Source: Pararhizobium_B sp963838155
Lineage (GTDB): Bacteria > Pseudomonadota > Alphaproteobacteria > Rhizobiales > Rhizobiaceae
Assembly: GCA_963838155.1 (NCBI GenBank)
Contig: CAWIQE010000002.1
Span: 372,001 to 436,000 of the forward strand
Length of the DNA stretch: 64,000 nt
Direction: 5' to 3'
In this document: positions 35,523 to 44,280 of the stretch, piece by piece
Numbering within the stretch: the stretch's first letter is position 1
Layout of the letters: every line of letters begins with the position of its first letter
Notes under the pieces: model-generated
Told to the model about the DNA's origin: nothing
Seen by the model: the letters and a program-made list of their open reading frames with translations, nothing else
Database searches by the model: none
Made by a program: the position numbers and the translations under genes

Positions 35523-36589
35523 AGCCCGAGCGTTCCGTTGAAGACGACCCGCGGTCCCTCGCCGGCGCGAGCGACCAGGCGGCCGACGTCGACGACGGTC
35601 TCGCCCTCCGCCTCGAGCGCCTCGCGGACCGCGCCGGCATCCTGCGGCGCGACGACGGCCACCATGCCGATGCCGCAATTGAAGGTGCGCAGCATTTCCC
35701 GCGTCTCGACGCCGCCGGTCCTGGCGAGCCAGCCGAAGATCGGCGGGACGCGGATGGCGCCGAGATCCATCTCGACGGCAACGCCCGCCGGCAGGACGCG
35801 GGGGATGTTTTCCGTGAAGCCGCCGCCGGTGATGTGCGCGAGGGCCTTGACGGCGCCGGTCCGGCGGATCGCGGCGAGGAGCGGCTTGACGTAGATCCGC
35901 GTGGGGACGAGCAGCGCGTCGGCGAGAGAACCGCCCTCGCCTGCCGGCGACGGGTCGTGCCACGACAGGCCCGATCGCTCGACGATGCGGCGGACCAGGG
36001 AGAAGCCGTTGGAGTGCACGCCCGAGGACGCGAGGCCGAGGACCACATCGCCCGCGGCGACGCCGGCGGAGGGAAGCAGCCGGCCGCGTTCCGCCGCGCC
36101 CACGGCGAAGCCGGCGAGATCGTAGTCGCCGCCGGCGTACATGCCGGGCATTTCGGCGGTCTCGCCGCCGATCAGCGCGCAGCCGGCCTGGCGGCAGCCG
36201 TTCGCGATGCCGGCGACGATCGCGGCGCCCTGGTCCGGATCGAGCCGGCCGGTCGCGAAGTAGTCGAGGAAGAAAAGCGGCTCCGCGCCCTGGACGACGA
36301 GGTCGTTGACGCACATGGCGACGAGATCGACGCCGACGGTGTCGTGCCGCCCGGCCTCGATCGCGACGCGGAGCTTGGTGCCCACGCCGTCGTTCGCGGC
36401 GACGAGGACCGGATCGGAGAAGCCGGCCGCCTTCAGGTCGAAGAGGCCGCCGAAGCCGCCGATCTCGCCGTCGGCGCCGGGCCGCCTCGTGCTGCGGACC
36501 AGCGGCTTGATCTTCTCGACCATGGCGTTGCCCGCGTCGATGTCGACACCCGCATCGCCGTAGGTCAGGCCGTCCTTGCGCTCGCTCAT
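35519..36589 (-). CDS. purM: Phosphoribosylformylglycinamidine cyclo-ligase
   Basis: 356 residues from the ATG at 36589. It performs the ATP-dependent ring closure to AIR. Family landmarks are LTYGDAGVDIDAGN, the VLVAANDGVGTKLRVA and DLVAMCVNDLVVQGAEPLFFLDY segments, and the ATP/substrate loop GGETAEMPGMY. It is the first gene of the purM-purN operon and diverges from the phosphatidyltransferase gene; the 247-nt divergent gap (36590-36836) shows no obvious PurR-like site. Confidence 0.96.
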   Translation of the reverse strand: MSERKDGLTYGDAGVDIDAGNAMVEKIKPLVRSTRRPGADGEIGGFGGLFDLKAAGFSDPVLVAANDGVGTKLRVAIEAGRHDTVGVDLVAMCVNDLVVQGAEPLFFLDYFATGRLDPDQGAAIVAGIANGCRQAGCALIGGETAEMPGMYAGGDYDLAGFAVGAAERGRLLPSAGVAAGDVVLGLASSGVHSNGFSLVRRIVERSGLSWHDPSPAGEGGSLADALLVPTRIYVKPLLAAIRRTGAVKALAHITGGGFTENIPRVLPAGVAVEMDLGAIRVPPIFGWLARTGGVETREMLRTFNCGIGMVAVVAPQDAGAVREALEAEGETVVDVGRLVARAGEGPRVVFNGTLGL

Positions 36590-36836
36590 CTCGCTCTCCG
36601 GAGGAAACGTCTCCCGGGGCAATTGCCACGCGTCCCCCGGAAACGCAAGCGCCGGTCCGCGGCGCAGGCGCGGCGCGGGAAGGCAGCCGCCGATATCCAC
36701 AGGCGCCGGCGAGAAAGTCGCCGTCCGGGCGGGCGGGCCCATTGCACCGGCGCCGGCGCGGACCCATTTCATGGCGGGCGTTCCTTGCGCCCTCCCCTGC
36801 GAGGCCCGAACGGGAGACGCGATCCCGAAGAGACGC

Positions 36837-37379
36837 ATGACCATACCCAACCTGATAACCCTTGCGCGGCTTCTGGCGGTGCCCGGCCTGATCTTCCTGC
36901 TGATGAACGCCGACTGGAAGTCGGCGGCGGTGCTGTTCTTCGCGGCCGGGATCTCCGACGGCGTCGACGGTTTCATCGCGCGCCACTGGGACCAGCGCTC
37001 CAAGCTCGGCGCCTATCTCGACCCGATCGCCGACAAGCTGCTGCTCGTCAGCGCGTTCGTGGTGCTCGCCATCATGGGAGAGCTGCCGCCATGGCTGGCG
37101 CTTATGGTCGTCTCGCGCGACGTGCTTATCGTCGCCGCGGTGCTGCTGTCGAGCCTGCTCGACCATCCGATCGAGGTGCGGCCGATCTTCGTGTCGAAGG
37201 CCAACACCGCCTGCCAGATCGCGCTCGTCGTCCTGCTCCTGCTGCAACTCGGGTTCGGCATCGGCCCCGAGGTCCTCAGAACTGCGCTGGTGGCGGCGGT
37301 CGCGGCCTTGACCATGCTGTCGGCAGCGGCCTATCTCGTAATGTGGCTGCGGCACATGACCGGATACAATGACGGATGA
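36837..37379 (+). CDS. CDP-alcohol phosphatidyltransferase family protein
   Basis: 180 residues, about five to six membrane helices. The diagnostic CDP-alcohol motif D-G-x2-A-R-x8-G-x3-D-x3-D is complete from DGFIAR to LDPIAD, so it should be catalytically active. It is a paralogue of pgsA at 54.2 kb and shorter than phosphatidylcholine or phosphatidylserine synthases. The alcohol substrate cannot be named; a cardiolipin-synthase-type or PgsA-like activity is possible. It is followed 55 nt later by an AI-2E family gene in the same direction. Confidence 0.85.
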   Translation: MTIPNLITLARLLAVPGLIFLLMNADWKSAAVLFFAAGISDGVDGFIARHWDQRSKLGAYLDPIADKLLLVSAFVVLAIMGELPPWLALMVVSRDVLIVAAVLLSSLLDHPIEVRPIFVSKANTACQIALVVLLLLQLGFGIGPEVLRTALVAAVAALTMLSAAAYLVMWLRHMTGYNDG

Positions 37380-37434
37380 GAAGCGCAGGTGAGCGCCGGG
37401 CCGCCGGCCCGATTGGCACCAAGGGCGGAATGCG

Positions 37435-38577
37435 ATGATCGGGACACCCTTGCGGTTGCAGGCCATATTCTGGGTCGCGGGGCTCGTCGTCCTGGTCCTG
37501 CTCATCTTCCTGTTCCGCTCCATCCTTCTGCCTTTCGTGGCGGGCATGGCGCTCGCCTACATCCTCGACCCGGTGGCCGACCGGCTGCAGCGGTTCGGCC
37601 TCAGCCGGCTGCTGGCGACGATCGTCATCCTGCTGATGTTCGTCGTCGTCTTCTCCCTGGCGCTGATGATCATCCTGCCGGTGCTGGTCAGGCAGACGGC
37701 CGACTTCATCGACCGGTTGCCGGGATACGTCACGCAGCTCCAGGCGCTGCTGACCTCGAACATCCATTTCATGCCCACCTGGCTCGCGGGCCAGATCGGC
37801 AGCATCAAGGACGGCTTCTCGCAGGCGATCAGCCAGGGTGCGGGCTTCCTCGCCGCGCTGCTCGGGCAGATCTGGAACTCCGGGAAGGCGCTGATCGACA
37901 TCATCGCGCTGCTCATCGTGACGCCGGTCGTCGCGTTCTACATGCTGCTCGACTGGGACCGGATGGTCGCCCGCGTCGACAGCTGGATCCCGCGCCGGCA
38001 CGTCGAGGACGTGCGGGCGATCGCCCGGGACATCGACCGCGCGATCGCCGGCTTCGTGCGCGGCCAGGGAAGCCTCTGCCTCATACTCGGCTGCTATTAC
38101 GCCATCGGCCTTTCCGTGGCGGGGCTGAACTTCGGGCTGCTCATCGGCTTCTTCGCCGGGATGATCAGCTTCGTTCCCTATGTCGGCTCGTTCGTCGGCC
38201 TGGTGCTCGCGATCGGCGTCGCGCTCGTCCAGTTCTGGCCGCAGTACGGGCATATCATAGCGGTCGCGGCCGTGTTCCTGACGGGGCAGTTCCTGGAGGG
38301 CAACGTGCTGCAGCCGAAGCTCGTCGGCCACAGCGTCGGGCTGCACCCGGTCTGGCTGATGTTCGCGCTGTTCGCCTTCGGCTCGATCTTCGGCTTCGTC
38401 GGGACACTCATCGCCGTGCCGACGTCGGCGGCGATCGCGGTCCTCGTCCGGTTCGCACTGTCGCGCTACCTGCAAAGCGAACTCTACGAGGGCGTGCCGC
38501 AAGGGGTGGCTCCGGCCAACGACGTCGACCAGACGACGCCGATCCATGCCGCGGACGACGACGCCCACCGGCGCTGA
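37435..38577 (+). CDS. AI-2E family (PerM-type) transporter
   Basis: 380 residues. Membrane helices flank a soluble stretch (about 85-145), and the C-terminal core has the family pattern GLLIGFFAGMISFVPYVGSFVG. GNVLQPKLVGHSVGLHPVWLMFALFAFG and GFVGTLIAVPTSAAIAVLVRF complete it. Members include the TqsA AI-2 exporter and Na+/H+ antiporter-like proteins, so the substrate is open. It directly precedes hdaA (12-nt gap), a pairing that is conserved in alphaproteobacteria (and comparable to perM near hda in others). Confidence 0.88.
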   Translation: MIGTPLRLQAIFWVAGLVVLVLLIFLFRSILLPFVAGMALAYILDPVADRLQRFGLSRLLATIVILLMFVVVFSLALMIILPVLVRQTADFIDRLPGYVTQLQALLTSNIHFMPTWLAGQIGSIKDGFSQAISQGAGFLAALLGQIWNSGKALIDIIALLIVTPVVAFYMLLDWDRMVARVDSWIPRRHVEDVRAIARDIDRAIAGFVRGQGSLCLILGCYYAIGLSVAGLNFGLLIGFFAGMISFVPYVGSFVGLVLAIGVALVQFWPQYGHIIAVAAVFLTGQFLEGNVLQPKLVGHSVGLHPVWLMFALFAFGSIFGFVGTLIAVPTSAAIAVLVRFALSRYLQSELYEGVPQGVAPANDVDQTTPIHAADDDAHRR

Positions 38578-38589
38578 AGGAGCTCTCGC

Positions 38590-39291
38590 GTGACGAGGAA
38601 CCCGCACCAGATCCCGCTCGGCTTCACCCATCGCCCGGCGACGACGCGCGACGACCTGATCGTTTCGGATCCGGTGAGCGTCGCCGTGGGACTGATCGAC
38701 CGCTGGCCGGAGTGGCCGTCGCCGATCGTCATCCTCGTCGGACCGACGGGGGCGGGCAAGTCGCACCTGGCCGACATCTGGCGGGAGCGATCGCAGGCCG
38801 CGGCGCTGTCGCCCGGGACGCACGACGAGGCCGCCGCCGTCGAGGCCGCTGCCGCCGGGCCGGTGCTCGTGGAGGACGCGGAGCGTTCGGGCTACGGCGA
38901 ACGGACGCTCTTCCACCTGATCAACACCGTGCGCCAGCATGGAACGAGCCTGCTCATGACGACGCGCATGTGGCCGTCGGCCTGGGCGGTGTCGCTGCCC
39001 GACCTCAGGTCTCGGCTCAAATCGGCGACGGTGGTGGAAATCGGCGAGCCGGACGACGAGATGCTGGCACAGGTCATCGTCAAGCTCTTCGCCGACCGTC
39101 AGATCGCGGTCGACGAACGCACCGTCAGTTTCCTCGTCACGCGGATGGAACGGTCGCTCGACGCGGCGCAACAGGCGGTCGCGCGGATGGACGAACTGGC
39201 GCTTTCCCGCCGCGGGCCGATCACCCGCGCGCTGGCCGGCGAGGTGCTGAAGGAACTCGAAGGGCGCGACCTGGGCGACCGACCGTCATAG
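38590..39291 (+). CDS. hdaA: DnaA-related regulator HdaA
   Basis: 233-residue AAA+ ATPase related to DnaA domain III. With the sliding clamp it stimulates DnaA-ATP hydrolysis (RIDA) and so limits re-initiation. It starts at GTG 38590 with AAGGAG 7 nt upstream. The N-terminus NPHQIPLGFTHRP carries the clamp-binding QxPLxF-like motif. Walker A reads GPTGAGKSHL, and a sensor region with TTRMWPSAWAVSLPDLRSRLKSA follows. Walker B appears as VLVEDAE. It lies between the AI-2E gene and ppk on the same strand. Confidence 0.92.
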   Translation: MTRNPHQIPLGFTHRPATTRDDLIVSDPVSVAVGLIDRWPEWPSPIVILVGPTGAGKSHLADIWRERSQAAALSPGTHDEAAAVEAAAAGPVLVEDAERSGYGERTLFHLINTVRQHGTSLLMTTRMWPSAWAVSLPDLRSRLKSATVVEIGEPDDEMLAQVIVKLFADRQIAVDERTVSFLVTRMERSLDAAQQAVARMDELALSRRGPITRALAGEVLKELEGRDLGDRPS

Positions 39292-39344
39292 ATTCTTTGC
39301 CGAACCGGTATAAATGCGACCGGATTGGCGATACGGATGGGACG

Positions 39345-41546
39345 ATGGATACCAAAGGCACGCTCGCAGACAGCGAAGGACCCGCGCTCCAGGAAGCGCC
39401 CGCGGCATCGCCGGAGCTGACTCACCGGCCCGAGCGCTTCATCAACCGGGAGTTCTCCTGGCTCCAGTTCAACCGTCGCGTCCTGGACGAGACGCAGAAC
39501 GCCGCCCACCCGCTCCTGGAACGGGTGCGCTTCCTGTCGATCTCCGCAACCAACCTCGACGAGTTCTTCATGGTGCGCGTCGCCGGGCTCGAAGGCCAGG
39601 TCCGGGAGCAGATCGCCAAGCGCAGCGCCGACGGGCGCACGCCGGCCGAGCAGTTGAGCCAGATCCTCAAGGAGGTCGACAAGCTGCAGTTCGAGCAGCA
39701 GGCCGCGCTCGCCGTGCTGAAGGAGGCGCTCGCGGCGGAAGACATCCAGATCGTGCGGCCCGGCAAGCTGACGCGGGAGGACCGCATCTGGCTCGAGGGG
39801 GAATTCCTCACCTCGATCTTCCCGGTGCTCACGCCCCTTTCGATCGACCCGGCGCACCCCTTCCCCTTCATTCCCAATCTCGGCTTCTCCATCGGGCTGC
39901 AGCTCTTCAGCACGACCGGGCGGCAGCCGATGACCGGGCTGCTTCGGCTTCCCGTGGCGCTCGACCGCTTCCTGCGGCTGCCCAATCCCGGCGAACGCGC
40001 CATCCGCTACATCACGCTGGAGGACGTGGTCGGGCTCTTCATCGACCGGCTTTTCCCCGGCTACGAGGTGCGCGGCTCGGGCACCTTCCGGCTGATCCGC
40101 GACAGCGACATCGAGGTCGAGGAGGAGGCGGAGGACCTGGTGCGGCTGTTCGAGAGCGCCCTGAAGCGCAGGCGGCGCGGCTCCGTGATCCGCATCGAGT
40201 TCGATTCGGAGATGCCCGTCTCCCTGCGCCAGTTCGTCGTGCAGGAGCTGAACGTGCCGGAAGACAGGATCGCCGTCCTGCCGGGACTGCTCGCGCTCGA
40301 CTCGATCGCGGAGATCGTCCGGGCGCCGCGCGACGACCTGAGGTTCGAGCCCTACAACGCCCGCTTCCCCGAGCGCATCCGCGACCACGCCGGCGACTGC
40401 TTCGCCGCCATCCGCGAGAAGGACCTCGTGATCCACCACCCCTACGAGTTCTTCGACGTGGTGGTGCAGTTCCTCCGGCAGGCGGCGCGGGATCCCGATG
40501 TCCTCGCCATCAAGCAGACGCTCTACCGCACCTCCAACGACAGTCCGATCGTGCGCGCCCTCGTCGACGCGGCCGAATCGGGCAAGTCGGTGACGGCGCT
40601 GGTCGAACTCAAGGCACGCTTCGACGAGGAGGCGAACATCCGCTGGGCGCGCGACCTCGAGCGGGCCGGCGTCCAGGTCGTGTTCGGCTTCATCGAACTG
40701 AAGACGCATGCCAAGATGTCGCTGATCGTGCGCCGCGAGGAAGGCGGGCTCCGATCCTACTGCCACCTCGGCACCGGCAACTACCACCCGATCACCGCCA
40801 AGATCTACACGGACCTGTCGTTCTTCACCTGCGAAGGCGCCATCGCGCGCGACATGCAGCTCGTCTTCAACTTCATCACCGGCTACGGGGAACCGGCAAG
40901 CCTGGAAAAGCTCACGGTCTCGCCGCTCAACCTGCGCCGGACGATCATCGACCACATCGAGCAGGAAATCGCCCACGCCCACGAGGGGCGGCCGGCATCG
41001 ATCTGGATGAAGATGAACGCGCTCGTCGATCCGGACATCATCGACGCGCTCTACCGGGCGAGCCAGGCGGGCGTGGAAGTCGACCTGGTCGTGCGCGGCA
41101 TCTGCTGCCTGAGGCCCCAGGTCGAGGGCCTTTCCGATCGGATCCGGGTGAAGTCCATCGTCGGACGCTTCCTCGAGCACAGCCGCATCTTCTGTTTCGG
41201 CAACGGCCACGGCTTGCCCTCGCAGGAGGCTGTCGTCTATATCGGGTCGGCCGACCTGATGCCGCGCAATCTCGACCGCAGGGTCGAGACTCTCGTGCCT
41301 TTGACGAACAGGACCGTGCACGAACAGGTGCTGTCGCAGATCATGCTGGGGAATCTCATCGACAACCAGCAGAGTTACGAGATATTGCCGGACGGCACGT
41401 CACGCCGGATGAGTCCGCGGCAGGGAGAAGAACCATTCAACGCCCAGCTCTACTTCATGACCAATCCAAGTCTTTCGGGCCGCGGGGAGGCACTGAAGGA
41501 GAGTGCGCCGAAGCTGATCGCCGGATGGACCGCCTCCGCCCGCTGA
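39345..41546 (+). CDS. ppk: Polyphosphate kinase 1
   Basis: 733 residues from the ATG at 39345. It reversibly polymerises ATP gamma-phosphate into polyphosphate. The N-terminal INREFSWLQFNRRVLDE segment is classic. The autophosphorylated His455 lies in KTHAKMSLIVRR and the second catalytic His612 in FLEHSRIFCF; their 157-residue spacing equals that of E. coli His435/His592. It is followed 21 nt later by ppx, so synthesis and degradation of polyP are encoded together. Confidence 0.97.
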   Translation: MDTKGTLADSEGPALQEAPAASPELTHRPERFINREFSWLQFNRRVLDETQNAAHPLLERVRFLSISATNLDEFFMVRVAGLEGQVREQIAKRSADGRTPAEQLSQILKEVDKLQFEQQAALAVLKEALAAEDIQIVRPGKLTREDRIWLEGEFLTSIFPVLTPLSIDPAHPFPFIPNLGFSIGLQLFSTTGRQPMTGLLRLPVALDRFLRLPNPGERAIRYITLEDVVGLFIDRLFPGYEVRGSGTFRLIRDSDIEVEEEAEDLVRLFESALKRRRRGSVIRIEFDSEMPVSLRQFVVQELNVPEDRIAVLPGLLALDSIAEIVRAPRDDLRFEPYNARFPERIRDHAGDCFAAIREKDLVIHHPYEFFDVVVQFLRQAARDPDVLAIKQTLYRTSNDSPIVRALVDAAESGKSVTALVELKARFDEEANIRWARDLERAGVQVVFGFIELKTHAKMSLIVRREEGGLRSYCHLGTGNYHPITAKIYTDLSFFTCEGAIARDMQLVFNFITGYGEPASLEKLTVSPLNLRRTIIDHIEQEIAHAHEGRPASIWMKMNALVDPDIIDALYRASQAGVEVDLVVRGICCLRPQVEGLSDRIRVKSIVGRFLEHSRIFCFGNGHGLPSQEAVVYIGSADLMPRNLDRRVETLVPLTNRTVHEQVLSQIMLGNLIDNQQSYEILPDGTSRRMSPRQGEEPFNAQLYFMTNPSLSGRGEALKESAPKLIAGWTASAR

Positions 41547-41567
41547 CCGCAAAGGCTCGACATCCCG

Positions 41568-42986
41568 ATGGTTGAATCCGAAGCGCGCGGCCGCCTGCCC
41601 GGCATCCGACCCGTATCGGTCGTGGACATCGGCTCGAACTCCGTGCGTATCGTGATCTACGAGGGCCTCAGCCGCTCGCCTGCCGTTCTCTTCAACGAAA
41701 AGGTCCTTTGCGGCCTCGGCCGCGGCCTGGCGTCGAGCGGGCGCATGGACGACGAGGGCATCGAACGGGCGCTCGCCGCGCTCCGGCGGTTCCGGGCGCT
41801 CTCGGAGCAGGCCCGGGCGCAGGAGATGCACGTGCTCGCGACGGCGGCCGCCCGCGAGGCGGAGAACGGGCCCGACTTCATCGAGCGCGCGGAAACGATC
41901 CTCGGCCGCGAAATCAGCATCCTGTCCGGCGAGGAAGAGGCCCGGTATTCGGCTTTCGGCATCATCAGCGGGTATTACGCGCCGGACGGCATCGCCGGCG
42001 ACCTCGGCGGCGGCTCGCTGGAGCTCGTCGACATCCGCGGGTCGCAGATGGCGCACGGCGTCACCCTGCCGCTCGGCGGCCTCAGGCTTTCGGAGGTTTC
42101 CGGCGGGTCGGTCGCCAAGGCGCGGGCCTTCTCGCGCAAGCAGGTGAAGGCCGCCAAGCTGCTCAAGGCCGGCGAAGGCCGCCTCTTCTACGCCGTCGGC
42201 GGCACCTGGCGAAACATCGCCAAGCTGCACATGGAGGAGACCAACTATCCGCTGCACATGATGCAGGCCTACGAAATTCCGTTCGCCGAGGCGATGGATT
42301 TCCTCGGGCATGTCGCGCGGCTGAAAGAGAGCAAGAGCGGTTCGCTGAAGGCGATTTCCAAGAACCGGCGGTCGCTTCTGCCGTTCGGGGCGGTGACGAT
42401 GCAGGAGACCATCGCGGCGATGAAGCCCCGGGCGGTCTCCTTCTCGGCCCTCGGGGTGCGGGAGGGCTATCTCTACTCGCTGCTCGGCAGCGAGGAGCGC
42501 CTGCGGGACCCGCTGCTGACGGCGTCGGAGGAGCTGGCGATCCTGCGCGCCCGCTCGCCCGAGCACGCCCGCGACCTGGCCGAGTGGACGGGGCGGATGC
42601 TGCCCGTCTTCGGCGTGGAGGAGACGCTGGAGGAATCGCGCTACCGCCAGGCGGCCTGCCTGCTTGCCGACATCAGCTGGCGGGCGCATCCGGACTATCG
42701 CGGGCTCCAGGCGCTCAACATCATCGCCCACAGCCATTTCTCGGGCATCACCCACGCCGGACGCGCCTATATCGCGCTCGTCAACTACTACCGGTTCGAG
42801 GGGCTGAACGACGACGGCGCGACGGCCGCGCTGGCGAAGATCGCGACGCCGCGCCTGCTGGAACTCGCCAAGATGCTGGGCGGGATGCTGAGGGTCGCCT
42901 ATCTCTTCTCCGCCTCGATGCCCAACGTCATCCCCTCGCTGAATTCGAGGCCGCCGGCACGGACATGCCGGAAACGGACATCGTGA
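41568..42986 (+). CDS. ppx: Exopolyphosphatase / pppGpp phosphohydrolase, C-terminus frameshifted
   Basis: ASKHA-fold enzyme that removes terminal phosphates from polyP. Conserved segments are VVDIGSNSVRIVIYEG (phosphate 1), ATAAAREAENG, GDLGGGSLELVDI (phosphate 2) and the HD-type C-terminal region with IIAHSHFSGITHAGRAYIALVNYY. The frame as it stands ends at 42986 after 472 residues with an out-of-character RPPARTCRKRTS tail. The expected C-terminus (EAAGTDMPETDIVMIVPAKFA ... LQQLAKLTNKRLAF) is in the next frame to 43099. One inserted base near 42941-42943 would give a normal 510-residue protein. The catalytic part is complete either way. Confidence 0.9.
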   Translation: MVESEARGRLPGIRPVSVVDIGSNSVRIVIYEGLSRSPAVLFNEKVLCGLGRGLASSGRMDDEGIERALAALRRFRALSEQARAQEMHVLATAAAREAENGPDFIERAETILGREISILSGEEEARYSAFGIISGYYAPDGIAGDLGGGSLELVDIRGSQMAHGVTLPLGGLRLSEVSGGSVAKARAFSRKQVKAAKLLKAGEGRLFYAVGGTWRNIAKLHMEETNYPLHMMQAYEIPFAEAMDFLGHVARLKESKSGSLKAISKNRRSLLPFGAVTMQETIAAMKPRAVSFSALGVREGYLYSLLGSEERLRDPLLTASEELAILRARSPEHARDLAEWTGRMLPVFGVEETLEESRYRQAACLLADISWRAHPDYRGLQALNIIAHSHFSGITHAGRAYIALVNYYRFEGLNDDGATAALAKIATPRLLELAKMLGGMLRVAYLFSASMPNVIPSLNSRPPARTCRKRTS

Positions 42987-43099
42987 TGATCGTGCCGGCA
43001 AAATTCGCCGCGCTTGTCGGCGAACGCGTCCAGGGGCGGCTGCAGCAGCTCGCCAAGCTGACGAACAAGCGCCTCGCCTTCCGGGTGCTGGAGCGGTAG
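42944..43099 (+). pseudogene. ppx: Displaced C-terminal tail of ppx (+1 frame)
   Basis: About 50 codons in the frame next to ppx. They encode the conserved end of alphaproteobacterial Ppx (VMIVPAKFAALVGERV, then LQQLAKLTNKRLAFRVLER) and stop at 43099. It has no start or ribosome site of its own and makes sense only as the continuation of ppx after an indel. Confidence 0.75.
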
Positions 43100-43128
43100 G
43101 GGGCGGGCGGGGCCGGTCGATCGACCTG

Positions 43129-44234
43129 GAGCATTTTCGCGCTTCACGGAATCGCGGACACGCTCTATCTCCTTGTTTTTATGCGCTTCCGGACGGAAAA
43201 CCGGTTTCCACTTTTCCTGGAAGCGCGCCTCCATTCGCACCCTCGTCTTCCCCTCGCTCCGTCATCCTCGCCCTTGTGGCGAGGATCCACCAACGCCCGC
43301 CGGGGATGCGGCGCCGACTGTAGATCCTCGGGACAAGCCCGAGGATGACGACGGTGAGGGCGAGGATGACGGCGGTGGGGGTGAGGATGACGGCGGTGGG
43401 GGTGAGGGTGAAGGCGGTGGGGGTGAGGGTGAAGGCGGAGGCTGGAGCGCTTCCGGACGGAAAACCGGTGTCCACTTTTCCTGGAAGCGCGCCTCCAGTC
43501 GCACCCTCGTCTCGTTCCGTCATCCTCGCCCTTGTGGCGAGGATCCACCAACGCCCGCCGGGGATGCGGCGCCGACTGCAGATCCTCGGGACAAGCCCGA
43601 GGATGACGACGGTGAGGGCGAGGGTGACGGCGGTGGGGGTGAGGGTGACGGCGGTGGGGGTGAGGGTGAAGGCGGAGGCTGGAGCGCTTCCGGACGGAAA
43701 ACCGGTGTCCACTTTTCCTGGAAGCGCGCCTCCAGTCGCACCCTCGTCTCGCTCCGTCATCCTCGCCCTTGTGGCGAGGATCCACCAACGCCCGCCGGGG
43801 GATGCGGCGCCGACTGTAGATCCTCGGGACAAGCCCGAGGATGACGACGGTGAGGGTGAGGATGACGGCGGTGGGGGTGAGGATGACGGCGGAGGCTGTA
43901 GCGCTTCCGGACGGAAAACCGGTGTCCACTTTTCCTGGAAGCGCGCCTCCAGTCGCACCCTCGTCTCGTTCCGTCATCCTCGCCCTTGTGGCGAGGATCC
44001 ACCAACGCCCGCCGGGGATGCGGCGCCGACTGTAGATCCTCGGGACAAGCCCGAGGATGACGACGGTGAGGGTGAGGATGACGACGGTGAGGGTGAGGAT
44101 GACGGCGGTGGGGGTGAGGATGACGGCGGAGGCTTATGCGCTTCCGGACGGAAAACCGATTTCCACTTTTCCTGGAAGCGCGCCTCCATTCGCACCCTCG
44201 TCTTCTCCGCGCTCCGTCATCCTCGCCCTTGTGC
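43129..44234. repeat. Composite repeat array 1: H, five A elements, four complete B elements, 21-bp minisatellite
   Basis: A degenerate hairpin (from 43129) leads into element A copies at 43183, 43447, 43684, 43901 and 44138 (44 bp each). Between them lie 91/92-bp element B copies at 43260, 43518, 43755 and 43972, plus a truncated one at 44215-44234. B is itself a large inverted repeat, with ends CGTCATCCTCG / CGAGGATGACG and a mostly constant centre. Each B is followed by one to four 21-bp units of the type GGTGAGGATGACGGCGGTG, then GGAGGCT and the next A. Unit periods are 264, 237, 217 and 237 bp. The block fills the gap between ppx and the oxidoreductase gene. No protein-coding gene is credible here, although open frames cross it. 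Confidence 0.9.
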
Positions 44235-44280
44235 GTTTTGCCCGCGTCATGGCCCGACAGCAACGCCGCACGCCCGCGCG

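Noticed and set aside
37389..39344. Upstream extension of the ppk frame (1385 codons in total)
   Set aside because: The extra region lies over the AI-2E and hdaA genes in another frame and has shadow-type Arg/Ala/Gly-rich composition. ppk starts at 39345.
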